Assembly: GCA_023409975.1 (NCBI GenBank)
Contig: JAEYQO010000020.1
Coordinates: forward strand, 1 to 33,001
DNA: 33,001 bases
Source: Bacteroidota bacterium
GTDB taxonomy: Bacteria > Bacteroidota > Bacteroidia > Chitinophagales > Chitinophagaceae
Direction: 5' to 3'
Under the pieces are notes generated by a model. That model was given only the letters and a program-made list of their open reading frames with translations, made no database searches and was not told where the DNA came from. A program made the position numbers and the translations under genes. Positions 23,605-31,045 of this stretch are shown in pieces (positions within the stretch are counted from its first letter, which is position 1; each line of letters opens with the position of its first letter).

Positions 23605-24255
23605 ATGAGAGTACTATTGCTTTCCTTCGTTCTGTTTATCACCTGCAAAACTGCTTTTTCCCAGGAATGGAGGACGTATGAGTTCAGGAACGGGGACCTG
23701 TTGTTTCAGGACCTGGATTGTGGTCCTTTGTGCGATGCGATCGAAAAAGTAACGCCGGATTACCAAGGCAGGAGATTTTCCCATGTCGGGATCGTTTACA
23801 AGACAGATCAGGCATGTTATGTGATCGAAGCAGTAGGTGCAGGGGTCAAACGAACCCCAGTTGACTCCTTTATTTTGCGTCAGACAGATGGTTCCGGCGC
23901 TCCTAAAGTGGGTGTAGGCCGTCTTGTACCAGATAGGCGTCATCTGATCGACTCCGCCCTGAGCTTTTGCCTGAGGCAGATCGGCAAGCCTTACGATCAG
24001 TATTTTCTCTATGAGCCTGATTCCTACTATTGCTCCGAACTTATTTATGATGCCTTGATGGCTGCCAATAACGGTATCCCCGTCTTTCAGCTCTCGCCAA
24101 TGACGTTTAAAGATCCGGAAACCCAGAACTACTTTCCTGCGTGGGAGCAATACTACAGCCGACTGGACGAGGAGATTCCCGAGGGACAACCTGGATGTAA
24201 TCCTGGTTCCATTGCCAATGAGCCAGCGGTAGAGATTCTAAACTTTTTTTACTGA
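23605..24255 (+). CDS. YiiX-like permuted papain-fold hydrolase
   Basis: A 216-residue exported protein of the YaeF/YiiX C92 family, related to NlpC/P60 enzymes with a circularly permuted order. The signal peptide is MRVLLLSFVLFITCKTAFS. Motifs are RNGDLLFQDL at 28-37, the histidine site RRFSHVGIV with His60, the acidic YVIEA with Glu75, and the catalytic cysteine in DSYYCSELIYDAL with Cys143. The order His then Cys is the permuted hallmark. Substrates in the wider family are amide bonds, often in peptidoglycan or acyl-proteins. The cysteine at position 14 is inside the signal sequence and does not fit a lipobox. The neighbouring L,D-transpeptidase gene suggests cell wall work, but this is only context. 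Confidence 0.88.
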   Translation: MRVLLLSFVLFITCKTAFSQEWRTYEFRNGDLLFQDLDCGPLCDAIEKVTPDYQGRRFSHVGIVYKTDQACYVIEAVGAGVKRTPVDSFILRQTDGSGAPKVGVGRLVPDRRHLIDSALSFCLRQIGKPYDQYFLYEPDSYYCSELIYDALMAANNGIPVFQLSPMTFKDPETQNYFPAWEQYYSRLDEEIPEGQPGCNPGSIANEPAVEILNFFY

Positions 24256-24306
24256 ACAGCTCCTTACCGTTTCTATAACAGTATTTGTTAAAACCATTTG
24301 AAAATG

Positions 24307-24335
24307 AACTGTTTCCGGTATGATCTGGAACAGTT
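24307..24335 (+). terminator. Possible weak terminator after the YiiX-like gene
   Basis: AACTGTTTCC (24307-24316) pairs with GGAACAGTT (24327-24335) with one bulged T and a 10-base loop, followed by TTGCCTGTCTCTTTG. The U-tract is short, so termination may be weak. It is about 50 bases after the stop codon. Confidence 0.45.
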
Positions 24336-24422
24336 TTGCCTGTCTCTTTGTCGAAGATCATTGATCTGATTGATGATGGTCATGAATGATAGTAATTGAT
24401 AACGCTAGATTGGACAAAGATT

Positions 24423-25289
24423 ATGAAGCAACTATTTCTATTAGTTTTTTTACTGGTTGGTCTTAATGCACGCGGACAGGGATATGTCGATCAGGATGCA
24501 GTGGAAACGCTGCTCAACAGCCAGACAGGAGATATAAGTAATGTGCAGAAAGTAAACTGGAAAGTTTACGAATACAAGGAATATCATGAAAATGACGGTA
24601 AGGGTATCTGGTCAGAAATGCTTGAACATCTGGATGCACTTCCGGGAGAACGTTTGGACAAAAGAAGGTACGTAGTGGAACTGGCCAGCAGAGTCACCGG
24701 TGATAAGATGCGAAAAGGGATGAAGCTCTTCGTACCTGAAACATTCCCTGAGGACTACAGGGCATATTCACCCTATCCCTTCGAATATGCAGAAGCGCGT
24801 GAGCTTCCCAAGCTATTTATCATTGATAAATACACGCAGACCTTTGGCGCCTATGAATACGGCAGACTGGTAAGGTGGGGTCTGGTATCCAGTGGATCGA
24901 CTAATGGAAAAACCCCTCCAGGTAAGTACAGCTTTACCTGGAAATCTGAATTCCGGCTTTCTTCGGCAGCACCTCCCGGCGAGGTTTGGGAGATGCCCTA
25001 TATGTTCAACTTCGAGCCCAAAGTAGGTTTACACGTTCACCAGTACTCGCTGCCTATCTCGCAACCTGTTTCTCACGGTTGTGTACGGGTTGCTATGGCG
25101 GACGCCGTATGGAACTATAACTGGGCTGACGGTTGGGGGCCAGACAGGAAAAAGAAAGGAACACCTGTATGGGTGATCAACAATAACCCCACAGGCAGAG
25201 CTGCACACTGGAAGGTGGATGCCGATGGAAAAGTTACCTCCCTTGTAAAACTCCCCGGAAGGGTGACTGAACAATTGGTCAACAAATAA
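24423..25289 (+). CDS. L,D-transpeptidase (YkuD domain)
   Basis: A 288-residue exported enzyme from the ATG at 24423, where a signal peptide MKQLFLLVFLLVGLNARG begins. A longer frame from 24396 puts nine polar residues before it and is less likely. The YkuD domain starts at LPKLFIIDKYTQTFGAYEYG, where the KYTQTF strand pattern is typical. GLVSSGSTNGKTPPGKYSF precedes the catalytic segment VSHGCVRV with Cys220 and His218, preceded by VGLHVHQ with a second His. These enzymes form 3-3 peptidoglycan crosslinks or attach lipoproteins and toxins to the wall in the periplasm. The roughly 120 residues ahead of the domain are unlike known LysM or PG-binding repeats. Confidence 0.93.
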   Translation: MKQLFLLVFLLVGLNARGQGYVDQDAVETLLNSQTGDISNVQKVNWKVYEYKEYHENDGKGIWSEMLEHLDALPGERLDKRRYVVELASRVTGDKMRKGMKLFVPETFPEDYRAYSPYPFEYAEARELPKLFIIDKYTQTFGAYEYGRLVRWGLVSSGSTNGKTPPGKYSFTWKSEFRLSSAAPPGEVWEMPYMFNFEPKVGLHVHQYSLPISQPVSHGCVRVAMADAVWNYNWADGWGPDRKKKGTPVWVINNNPTGRAAHWKVDADGKVTSLVKLPGRVTEQLVNK

Positions 25290-25339
25290 TAAATCCAGAA
25301 AATGAAAAGTACTCACATCGGATAGCTTGAGTACCATAG

Positions 25340-25366
25340 CAGGGGCTTTGGCCCCTGTTATTTTTT
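25340..25366 (+). terminator. Rho-independent terminator after the L,D-transpeptidase
   Basis: CAGGGGC (25340-25346), loop TTTG, GCCCCTG (25351-25357), followed by TTATTTTTT. The T-tract overlaps the last codons of the convergent phosphodiesterase gene. Confidence 0.9.
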
Positions 25367-25852
25367 ACCCAGTTCGATGACCTCGCAATTCTTCATCTGA
25401 GCACCTTCTATATCGAACCTGATCAATGTACGCTGCTTATGCCAGCCCTGCCTGCCGGCGGCACCCGGGTTCATGTGCAGGCAATTCAATGTCTCATCGT
25501 ATTGGATCTTCAGAATATGAGAATGTCCTGAAATGAATAGATGGGGCATTTTTTCCTTGAATGCCTTCTTTGCATCCGGCTTATAATTCCCGGGATAACC
25601 TCCTATATGAATCATGAGAACCTCGGTTTCCTCAATCCTGAATCTGGCGATTTCCGGAAACTGCGCCCTGATCTCCGGGCTGTCTATATTCCCCCACACC
25701 CCGCGCAGCGGTTTGAACTTTCGCAACTGATCTACTACCTCCCTACTGCCAAAATCACCGGCATGCCACACTTCATCACAGGTATCAAAATACTGAAAGA
25801 CCTGTGGGTCCAGCCAGCCATGTGTATCAGAAATCAATCCAATTCTAGTCAT
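25358..25852 (-). CDS. YfcE/MJ0936-family metallophosphoesterase
   Basis: A 164-residue calcineurin-like phosphodiesterase. The motifs follow the order of the small family: GLISDTHG (first metal Asp and His), WHAGDFG, GVWGNID, MIHIGGY, FISGHSH and the final HMNPGAAG. These enzymes cleave phosphodiesters with Mn or Ni in the cytoplasm; the true substrate is not fixed by sequence. The ATG at 25850-25852 is chosen because AGGAG lies 5 bases upstream and the protein starts with TRIGLISDTHG; an extension to 25918 would add 22 residues without homology. It is divergent from the GNAT gene, and its 3' end lies inside the terminator of the L,D-transpeptidase gene. Confidence 0.95.
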   Translation of the reverse strand: MTRIGLISDTHGWLDPQVFQYFDTCDEVWHAGDFGSREVVDQLRKFKPLRGVWGNIDSPEIRAQFPEIARFRIEETEVLMIHIGGYPGNYKPDAKKAFKEKMPHLFISGHSHILKIQYDETLNCLHMNPGAAGRQGWHKQRTLIRFDIEGAQMKNCEVIELGKK

Positions 25853-25908
25853 ACCATCTCCTGTCAAGACTGCGAAGTTTTGTAAATTCACTGAATAAAT
25901 CTGAATCC

Positions 25909-26379
25909 ATGTTACCAAAACCTGTGACCATTGAATTCGAGGAATTTGTTATTACAACAGACAAGGCGTCGATTCAGGTTGAGCGGGTTCATCAATGGCT
26001 TTCACAGGAATCGTACTGGTCAAAGAACATACCGTTAAGTGTTGTGCAGGATTCCGTGGAGCATTCGTTTTGCATGGGCGCATTTTACAAGGGACAACAA
26101 ATCGCCTATGCCCGCTGTATCACTGATTATACCACTTTCGCCTATGTTGCAGATGTTTATGTTGAAGAAGCATATCGGGGTCGCGGATTGTCAAAAAAAA
26201 TGATGGATCTGTTGATGGAGCAGGACTGGATGCAGCGGCTCAGGAGGATTATGCTCGCTACTCTTGATGCACATGAGCTATATAAAAAATATGGGTTCGT
26301 TACGCCAGCCTTCCCGGAACGTTTTATGGAAATCAGCAGACCGGGAATTTATGGGGATACCGGCAATGTCTGCAACTAA
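25909..26379 (+). CDS. GNAT-family N-acetyltransferase
   Basis: A 156-residue GNAT enzyme. The acetyl-CoA site is VADVYVEEAYRGRGLSKKMM at about 82-101: strand 4 followed by the RGRGLS pyrophosphate-binding loop. MLATLDAHELYKKYGF forms the C-terminal strand-helix of the fold. It transfers an acetyl group to an unknown amine; nothing here tells the substrate. The next gene, a DinB-like protein, begins within 13 bases of its stop, so they form an operon. Small GNAT and DinB enzymes are frequent companions in small stress or resistance operons. Confidence 0.9.
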   Translation: MLPKPVTIEFEEFVITTDKASIQVERVHQWLSQESYWSKNIPLSVVQDSVEHSFCMGAFYKGQQIAYARCITDYTTFAYVADVYVEEAYRGRGLSKKMMDLLMEQDWMQRLRRIMLATLDAHELYKKYGFVTPAFPERFMEISRPGIYGDTGNVCN

Positions 26380-26391
26380 ATGAAAAAGTAT

Positions 26392-26961
26392 ATGAACGAA
26401 ACTAATTATTTACAGAGCGCCAAACGACAATTCCTTTATTACAAATCACTCGGTGACAAAGCCATGGAGCAGCTGAGTGACCAGGAACTATTCTGGCAGC
26501 CCAATCAGGAAAGCAATAGTATAGCTACAATAGTGAAGCACCTGTGGGGCAACATGCTAAGCAGATGGACCAACTTCCTGACTGAGGATGGTGAAAAACC
26601 CTGGCGGAACAGAGATGCCGAATTTGAGAATGACATTCAATCAGGAACAGACTTGCTTCGGCGCTGGGAAGAAGGCTGGAATTGTCTGTTTGGTGCGCTT
26701 GAGGGAATGACCGAAGCCGACCTCCAGCGCCTCATCTATATCAGAAATGAAGGTCATACTGCTCTGGAGGCTATCAACAGACAACTGGCGCATTACCCTT
26801 ACCACATCGGGCAGATGGTATATGTTGCAAAAATGCTGAAGAATGACGCCTGGAAAAGCCTGTCGATTCCGAGAAATCAATCGAAGGCATACAACACCGA
26901 AAAGTTCAGTCAGGAGAAGGCGCAGCGGCATTTTACAGATGAATGGTTGAAAACCAGCTAA
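26392..26961 (+). CDS. DinB-like / DUF1572 family protein
   Basis: A 189-residue four-helix-bundle protein, taken from the ATG at 26392 because the family text starts MNETNYLQSAKRQFLYYKSLGDK. An ATG at 26380, directly after the preceding stop codon, would add MKKY. Probable metal-binding histidines lie in VKHLWGNM and in HYPYHIGQMVY near the C-terminal half, as in DinB/YfiT-like metal thiol transferases. The target is unknown: related proteins handle bacillithiol, mycothiol or damage products. The gene sits in an operon with the GNAT gene and is followed by a strong terminator. Confidence 0.88.
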   Translation: MNETNYLQSAKRQFLYYKSLGDKAMEQLSDQELFWQPNQESNSIATIVKHLWGNMLSRWTNFLTEDGEKPWRNRDAEFENDIQSGTDLLRRWEEGWNCLFGALEGMTEADLQRLIYIRNEGHTALEAINRQLAHYPYHIGQMVYVAKMLKNDAWKSLSIPRNQSKAYNTEKFSQEKAQRHFTDEWLKTS

Positions 26962-26987
26962 GAACGTTCATTTGTTATTAAGTTGTT

Positions 26988-27022
26988 ATTGCCCGGGAGC
27001 ATGCTCCGGGCAATTTAATTTT
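26988..27022 (+). terminator. Near-perfect palindromic terminator after the DinB-like gene
   Basis: Bases 26988-27014 form a nearly perfect palindrome (ATTGCCCGG, then GAGCATGCTC, then CGGGCAAT) with one bulged G, followed by TTAATTTT. The T-rich tail also forms the -7 box of the next gene. Confidence 0.85.
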
Positions 27023-27023
27023 G
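27016..27023 (+). promoter_or_regulatory. Bacteroidota -7 box TAATTTTG before the 27047 gene
   Basis: Exact TAnnTTTG match, 23 bases before the ATG, lying within the U-tract of the upstream terminator. A TTG at 26989-26991, the base of the hairpin, is about 24 bases upstream and could act as -33. Confidence 0.55.
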
Positions 27024-27046
27024 CTATTAAATAATATAAGCAATAC

Positions 27047-27970
27047 ATGAGACAATTTCTGGCCTGCGCATTGATGTTCACCAGCCTTTCCACACAGGCA
27101 CAGGAAACGGTAGACGGCAGCTTCATCAATCAATTTCAATACAGATCCATGGCTGAATGGCAGCCTGGAATGCAATTCATGGTAGAACCGCCTAGTATCC
27201 ATAACCTGAGCATCGAAATAGACCTGGTACCCTACCAGTCAAAGAACCTGACCACACTCCGGCTCATGCAAAGTGATTACCAGGGAAAACTTTTCCTGTT
27301 TACCGGAACAGAGATCCGGAAGATCGAACGGTGTGTTGAAGACGATTGCAATCGAACGTTTCTGATTTTCGAAAGTGATGGTAAGAAGTACGAATACTCC
27401 TCCTTCTTTTCAATGGGTGCGATCAAAGAGTTTTCTGAGGCCTCAGTGTCGGGACTGGTGTATTATGACGAAATTGAAAAATGCAGAGAGATGCTGGTCG
27501 GGAAAAAGATCTGGGTTCTGGATGCGCCGTGGCGGTCAGATGATATGGACAAGGCAAAACCAATGGGTAAATACCTCCCGGTCACTGTTACCAGTGTGGG
27601 TATCGGAACTCAGGACGGACCTGTTAAGATCCGTTTTAAGGCAGAGGGCTACGAGGGAGAGTACTTCGTCAACGCCCGGATCAGCGGTATCAATAAGGCT
27701 ACCGGAGAGTTCGGAACAGAGTTCGCTAAAGCCTTCTCATTTGAAGATCCGAAAACTGAGTTCACTGAGATCAATTACACGTACTGGCACCAGATACAAC
27801 ACCGCAAAGTGGCCAATGGTATGGGCAAAAAGGAATGCGCACTATCCTGGGGTAAACCAGATAAGATATCATCTTCCAGAACCAACGACGAGGAAATTGA
27901 AACCTGGAGCTATGGCCTGTCCAGATCAGTAACTTTCCGGAATGGTACGGTCGAGTCCTTTGTTGACTAA
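27047..27970 (+). CDS. Uncharacterised exported protein with a BamE/SmpA-like C-terminal motif
   Basis: A 307-residue protein I cannot place in a named family. The signal peptide MRQFLACALMFTSLSTQA ends before Q19. The middle is mixed beta-rich with paired cysteines (Cys96 and Cys101) and a second region around 140-215 (MLVGKKIWVLDAP, then YLPVTVTSVGIG) that could be one or two small barrels. The last 45 residues read NGMGKKECALSWGKPDKI, then ETWSYGLSRSVTFRNGTVES. This copies the xGMxKxEVxxxxGxPxxV...WxYxxxxxxFxxGxV pattern of BamE/SmpA-like modules. A role at the envelope is likely; anything beyond is not supported. It stands alone, with its own -7 box and terminator. Confidence 0.8.
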   Translation: MRQFLACALMFTSLSTQAQETVDGSFINQFQYRSMAEWQPGMQFMVEPPSIHNLSIEIDLVPYQSKNLTTLRLMQSDYQGKLFLFTGTEIRKIERCVEDDCNRTFLIFESDGKKYEYSSFFSMGAIKEFSEASVSGLVYYDEIEKCREMLVGKKIWVLDAPWRSDDMDKAKPMGKYLPVTVTSVGIGTQDGPVKIRFKAEGYEGEYFVNARISGINKATGEFGTEFAKAFSFEDPKTEFTEINYTYWHQIQHRKVANGMGKKECALSWGKPDKISSSRTNDEEIETWSYGLSRSVTFRNGTVESFVD

Positions 27971-27991
27971 GACATGTTAAAGATGGATTTC

Positions 27992-28018
27992 AAGCCCTGG
28001 TGTCTACCGGGGCTTTTC
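27992..28018 (+). terminator. Terminator after the 27047 gene
   Basis: AAGCCCTG (27992-27999) pairs with CGGGGCTT (28008-28015) with one T-G pair and an 8-base loop, followed by TT and C. The U-tract is short. Confidence 0.7.
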
Positions 28019-28041
28019 CATTGATAACCTGATCGAGGACA

Positions 28042-28069
28042 CAAAAAAGCCGGCTCGCGGGAGCCGGCT
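28042..28069 (-). terminator. Terminator after the TonB receptor gene
   Basis: Read leftward, AGCCGGCTC and GAGCCGGCT make a 9-bp stem with a 4-base loop, followed by TTTTTGTG. It lies just beyond the receptor stop codon at 28089. Confidence 0.9.
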
Positions 28070-28088
28070 AAGCATGCAGGGTTCAGGT

Positions 28089-30860
28089 TTAAAATCTGTA
28101 AGTGAAGCCCAGACTCACGCCTGTTCCTCTTGTGTATTTTTGAAAGACGCGGTCAGCATCACTGTCAAAGGCGTTCTTATCATCGTAGTTCATATAGAAG
28201 ATATAAGGTTGGTTCAGCAGGTCAGAAACGGTTAGTTTCACTTCAGCTTTATTTTTCATCAACTGTTTGCTGAGTTGCAGATCGATGACACTTCTGCCCT
28301 TCTCCCAGATCGTTGGGATATCATCCTTACCCACGATGAACACACGCTCCCCTACCCTGTTGAATAGCGCACTGAATCCGATTCCTGTCTTCACTTCATT
28401 ATAAAGTACAGAGAAGTTCATCAGATAGGGTGATTGTCCCTGCAAAGGACGGTCGGTTTTGACACCGAATGCAGACAGATCCACGGTTGATTTGATATAG
28501 GTAAAATTAGCTCCTACGATCAGCCGTTCCAGCCATTCCTGATCTGCTATAAAGCTCAGGTTTTTCCTAACCTCCAGTTCAGCTCCATAGGAAACTGCAG
28601 AAGGCGCATTCTGATATCCGAAGATCAGCAGATCAAAATTGCTCTGATCATCCATCCGGCTCTCGATCGGATCTTTGAAATGCTTGAAGAAGGCACCTAC
28701 AGTGATGGCTTCACCCGGAGCGGGATAATACTCATACCTCAGATCGAGATTAGATATCTGCGCCCTTACCAGATCCGGATTTCCGATCAGGGTCCAGTTG
28801 TTTTGGAAATCGATAAACTGGAACGGAGCAAGTTCACGGAACTCCGGACGATTTACAGTCCGGGAACCACTGAGTCTGAGCTTTGTTTCTTCAGAGAAAT
28901 TATAGGAAAGATTGAAGGAAGGCAGGATGTCATTAAATACGTCCGTCTTATCGATGAGCTGACCCGACCTGGTATAGGAATAGAGATTCTGCGTATAGCT
29001 CTCCATCCTTGCTCCCCAGGATAGTCTGAAACGATCCCCAAAATGATGATCCAGCAATACATATCCGGCATTCATCATCGAGCTGGCTTCATAAGCATCA
29101 TCTGCGCTGGTCAGCTCCTGCAAGTGGTAGCCATCCGCGGTGACATTAGCCGCATCAAAAATTCTGTCTACGGGCTGGTGTTTAACAGAGCTCAGATTGT
29201 TCCAGAGCTCATACTGGAATGTCCGCGCAGAGAACACTCTATCCTTCATCAGACCGAGATAGCCCAGTTTCACCGTCTGCTTCTGATCGAATAGCTGGAA
29301 CGGAATGGACAGGTTCAGATTCCCACCGTAACTCCGGTCATTCAGGTTGGTAAAGAACCTTCGGCTATTACGGTCAATGAGCTCAAACGAAACCTCATTT
29401 TCCGGCACGACCTCGTAACCGACAACCGAGCCGTTTCTGCCGTAATAAGCGGTGCGCAGGTCCAACTGGCGGGCCAGCATGCTGGCGTAGTTCAGGTTCC
29501 AGGTGAGCTTGACATTCCGTGAACCTATTGCATGATCACCCTCGAGTTGACTGCTGAAAATCCTGCGATTGTCAGGTATTGATGAATAGAGTCTGAAATT
29601 TTGCTGCGAGCTCAGAGAAGATCCTTCCCGCTGGTAGTAGGTCAGGTCGTTAATCGTGTTGAAGAGATTGCGCAACGTGATCTTTGTGCGGCCAGCTACA
29701 TAACCAATATTGGCAAGAGCGGCCAGCGATGAGCTGGTTTTATAGGAAGTTTCTGCGCTTCCAGAGTTAAAATTGCCCTGAGCATCCCATGTGTTTCTTT
29801 CCAGTCCTGGAGTGATCTGATATCCATTCCGGTATACCAGCCCTACTACTGCACCCAGTCTTCCAGTACCCAGTGTGGTGCTCCGCCCGGTAGCAAATTG
29901 CAGACTTGCGTCAGGGGCAGCCTGACTTGTGACTTCCTGATACTTATTGCCCAGAGCGCGCGTAGCTGCAGCCTTCTGGCCTGGGGTAAAGTACTTATAC
30001 TCTGTCGTGGACAGGAAATCAGCCGGAAGACCTTCCCCACTTCCCGTGAATCCAAGGTAGTTGGCTGAAAGCTGTTCATTGGAAATAAACCTTCTGAAAG
30101 TTGTTTGGGTGTTGTAGCCGAGGGATACACCTACATCCGTGAAATTACTTTCGGGAACATCCTTTGTCAGTACCTGGACAATTCCTCCCGCGAAATCACC
30201 CGGCAGGTCAGCAGATGCAGTCTTATTGATTATGATATTGTCGATCAGGTTGGAAGGAATAACATCGTATGAGAACGCCTTTTTATCAGGTTCAGTACCT
30301 GCCATCTGAGCGCCATTGATCATGGACGCGTTGTAACGTTCGTTCAAACCCCGGATGATCACATATTTGCCATTTTGCAAGCTTGTGCCGCTCACCCTTT
30401 TTAATACCTCACCGGTATTCCGGTCGGGAGACCTTTTAATCAGATCTGCAGATATACCGCTGGAAACAGCAAAATTATTCTTCTGCATGACGTAGAGTGC
30501 AGAGATATTCTCCTTCTTCAGAGAAGACCGAACAACCACTTCCTGAAGCTGAGTGGAAGATGCTTCGCTGAGCAGGATGTTCACCTGGGCCGGGGTTCCG
30601 TCATTAACCGCTACGCCTTCAACTTCCTTGGTTTGGTAGCCCATGTAGTTAACAATAACCGTATAAGTTCCGGGGGTGATCGTGATTGTAAAGTGGCCAT
30701 CCACATCCGTGGCTGTACCGATGCTCATGTCTTTGACAGCAACGATGGCACCGATCAGGGGTTCACCGGTTTTTTCATCCGCGATTGTTCCGGTAAGCGT
30801 TCCGGCTCCTGCTGTTCTGATCAACAGCAGAAGACAAATAAGAGTAGTGAGAATCCGCAT
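28089..30860 (-). CDS. TonB-dependent outer membrane receptor with carboxypeptidase-regulatory-like domain
   Basis: A 923-residue outer membrane transporter. The signal peptide MRILTTLICLLLLIRTAGA is followed by a CarboxypepD_reg-like domain at about 20-105 (LTGTIADEKTGEPLIGAIVAV, ending LQEVVV). The plug domain follows, with GEVLKRVSGTSLQNGKYVIIRGL and FAGGIVQVLTKDV. A 22-strand barrel ends with the expected terminal Phe (SLGFTYRF). It moves a ligand across the outer membrane using TonB energy. No SusD-like lipoprotein gene adjoins it, and the length and text (RGLNERYNASMINGAQ, then DKKAFSYDVIPSNLIDN) fit the non-SusC group of receptors. The ligand is unknown; no iron box is obvious, though the upstream region is only 185 bases and shared with a divergent gene. 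Confidence 0.93.
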   Translation of the reverse strand: MRILTTLICLLLLIRTAGAGTLTGTIADEKTGEPLIGAIVAVKDMSIGTATDVDGHFTITITPGTYTVIVNYMGYQTKEVEGVAVNDGTPAQVNILLSEASSTQLQEVVVRSSLKKENISALYVMQKNNFAVSSGISADLIKRSPDRNTGEVLKRVSGTSLQNGKYVIIRGLNERYNASMINGAQMAGTEPDKKAFSYDVIPSNLIDNIIINKTASADLPGDFAGGIVQVLTKDVPESNFTDVGVSLGYNTQTTFRRFISNEQLSANYLGFTGSGEGLPADFLSTTEYKYFTPGQKAAATRALGNKYQEVTSQAAPDASLQFATGRSTTLGTGRLGAVVGLVYRNGYQITPGLERNTWDAQGNFNSGSAETSYKTSSSLAALANIGYVAGRTKITLRNLFNTINDLTYYQREGSSLSSQQNFRLYSSIPDNRRIFSSQLEGDHAIGSRNVKLTWNLNYASMLARQLDLRTAYYGRNGSVVGYEVVPENEVSFELIDRNSRRFFTNLNDRSYGGNLNLSIPFQLFDQKQTVKLGYLGLMKDRVFSARTFQYELWNNLSSVKHQPVDRIFDAANVTADGYHLQELTSADDAYEASSMMNAGYVLLDHHFGDRFRLSWGARMESYTQNLYSYTRSGQLIDKTDVFNDILPSFNLSYNFSEETKLRLSGSRTVNRPEFRELAPFQFIDFQNNWTLIGNPDLVRAQISNLDLRYEYYPAPGEAITVGAFFKHFKDPIESRMDDQSNFDLLIFGYQNAPSAVSYGAELEVRKNLSFIADQEWLERLIVGANFTYIKSTVDLSAFGVKTDRPLQGQSPYLMNFSVLYNEVKTGIGFSALFNRVGERVFIVGKDDIPTIWEKGRSVIDLQLSKQLMKNKAEVKLTVSDLLNQPYIFYMNYDDKNAFDSDADRVFQKYTRGTGVSLGFTYRF

Positions 30861-31008
30861 GCTTTGAGATTTTTTGCAAAACTCCCCTTCTGTTATTATG
30901 CCTGGTTTATGGAAACGTTACGGACAGATGAAAAGAATGTTACGGAAAAGTTACCACCAAGAATTAAACGGACGATCGGTAAACATCCGGCACTTATCTA
31001 ATTCCTGC

Positions 31009-31016
31009 TACCTTTG
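31009..31016 (+). promoter_or_regulatory. Bacteroidota -7 box TACCTTTG before the glycosyltransferase pair
   Basis: Exact TAnnTTTG match, 29 bases before the ATG of the GT2 gene, within the 185-base divergent gap to the TonB receptor gene. TTG at -33 is not obvious. Confidence 0.55.
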
Positions 31017-31045
31017 GGAGGCAGAAGACTGTAAAACAGTAATTC

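Noticed and set aside
25853..25918. N-terminal extension of the phosphodiesterase
   Set aside because: The internal ATG has an AGGAG just upstream and begins the family's first strand; the extension has no homology.
27375..27932. 185-residue frame overlapping the 27047 gene on the same strand
   Set aside because: Out-of-frame shadow; the other frame has a signal peptide, promoter and a coherent end motif.
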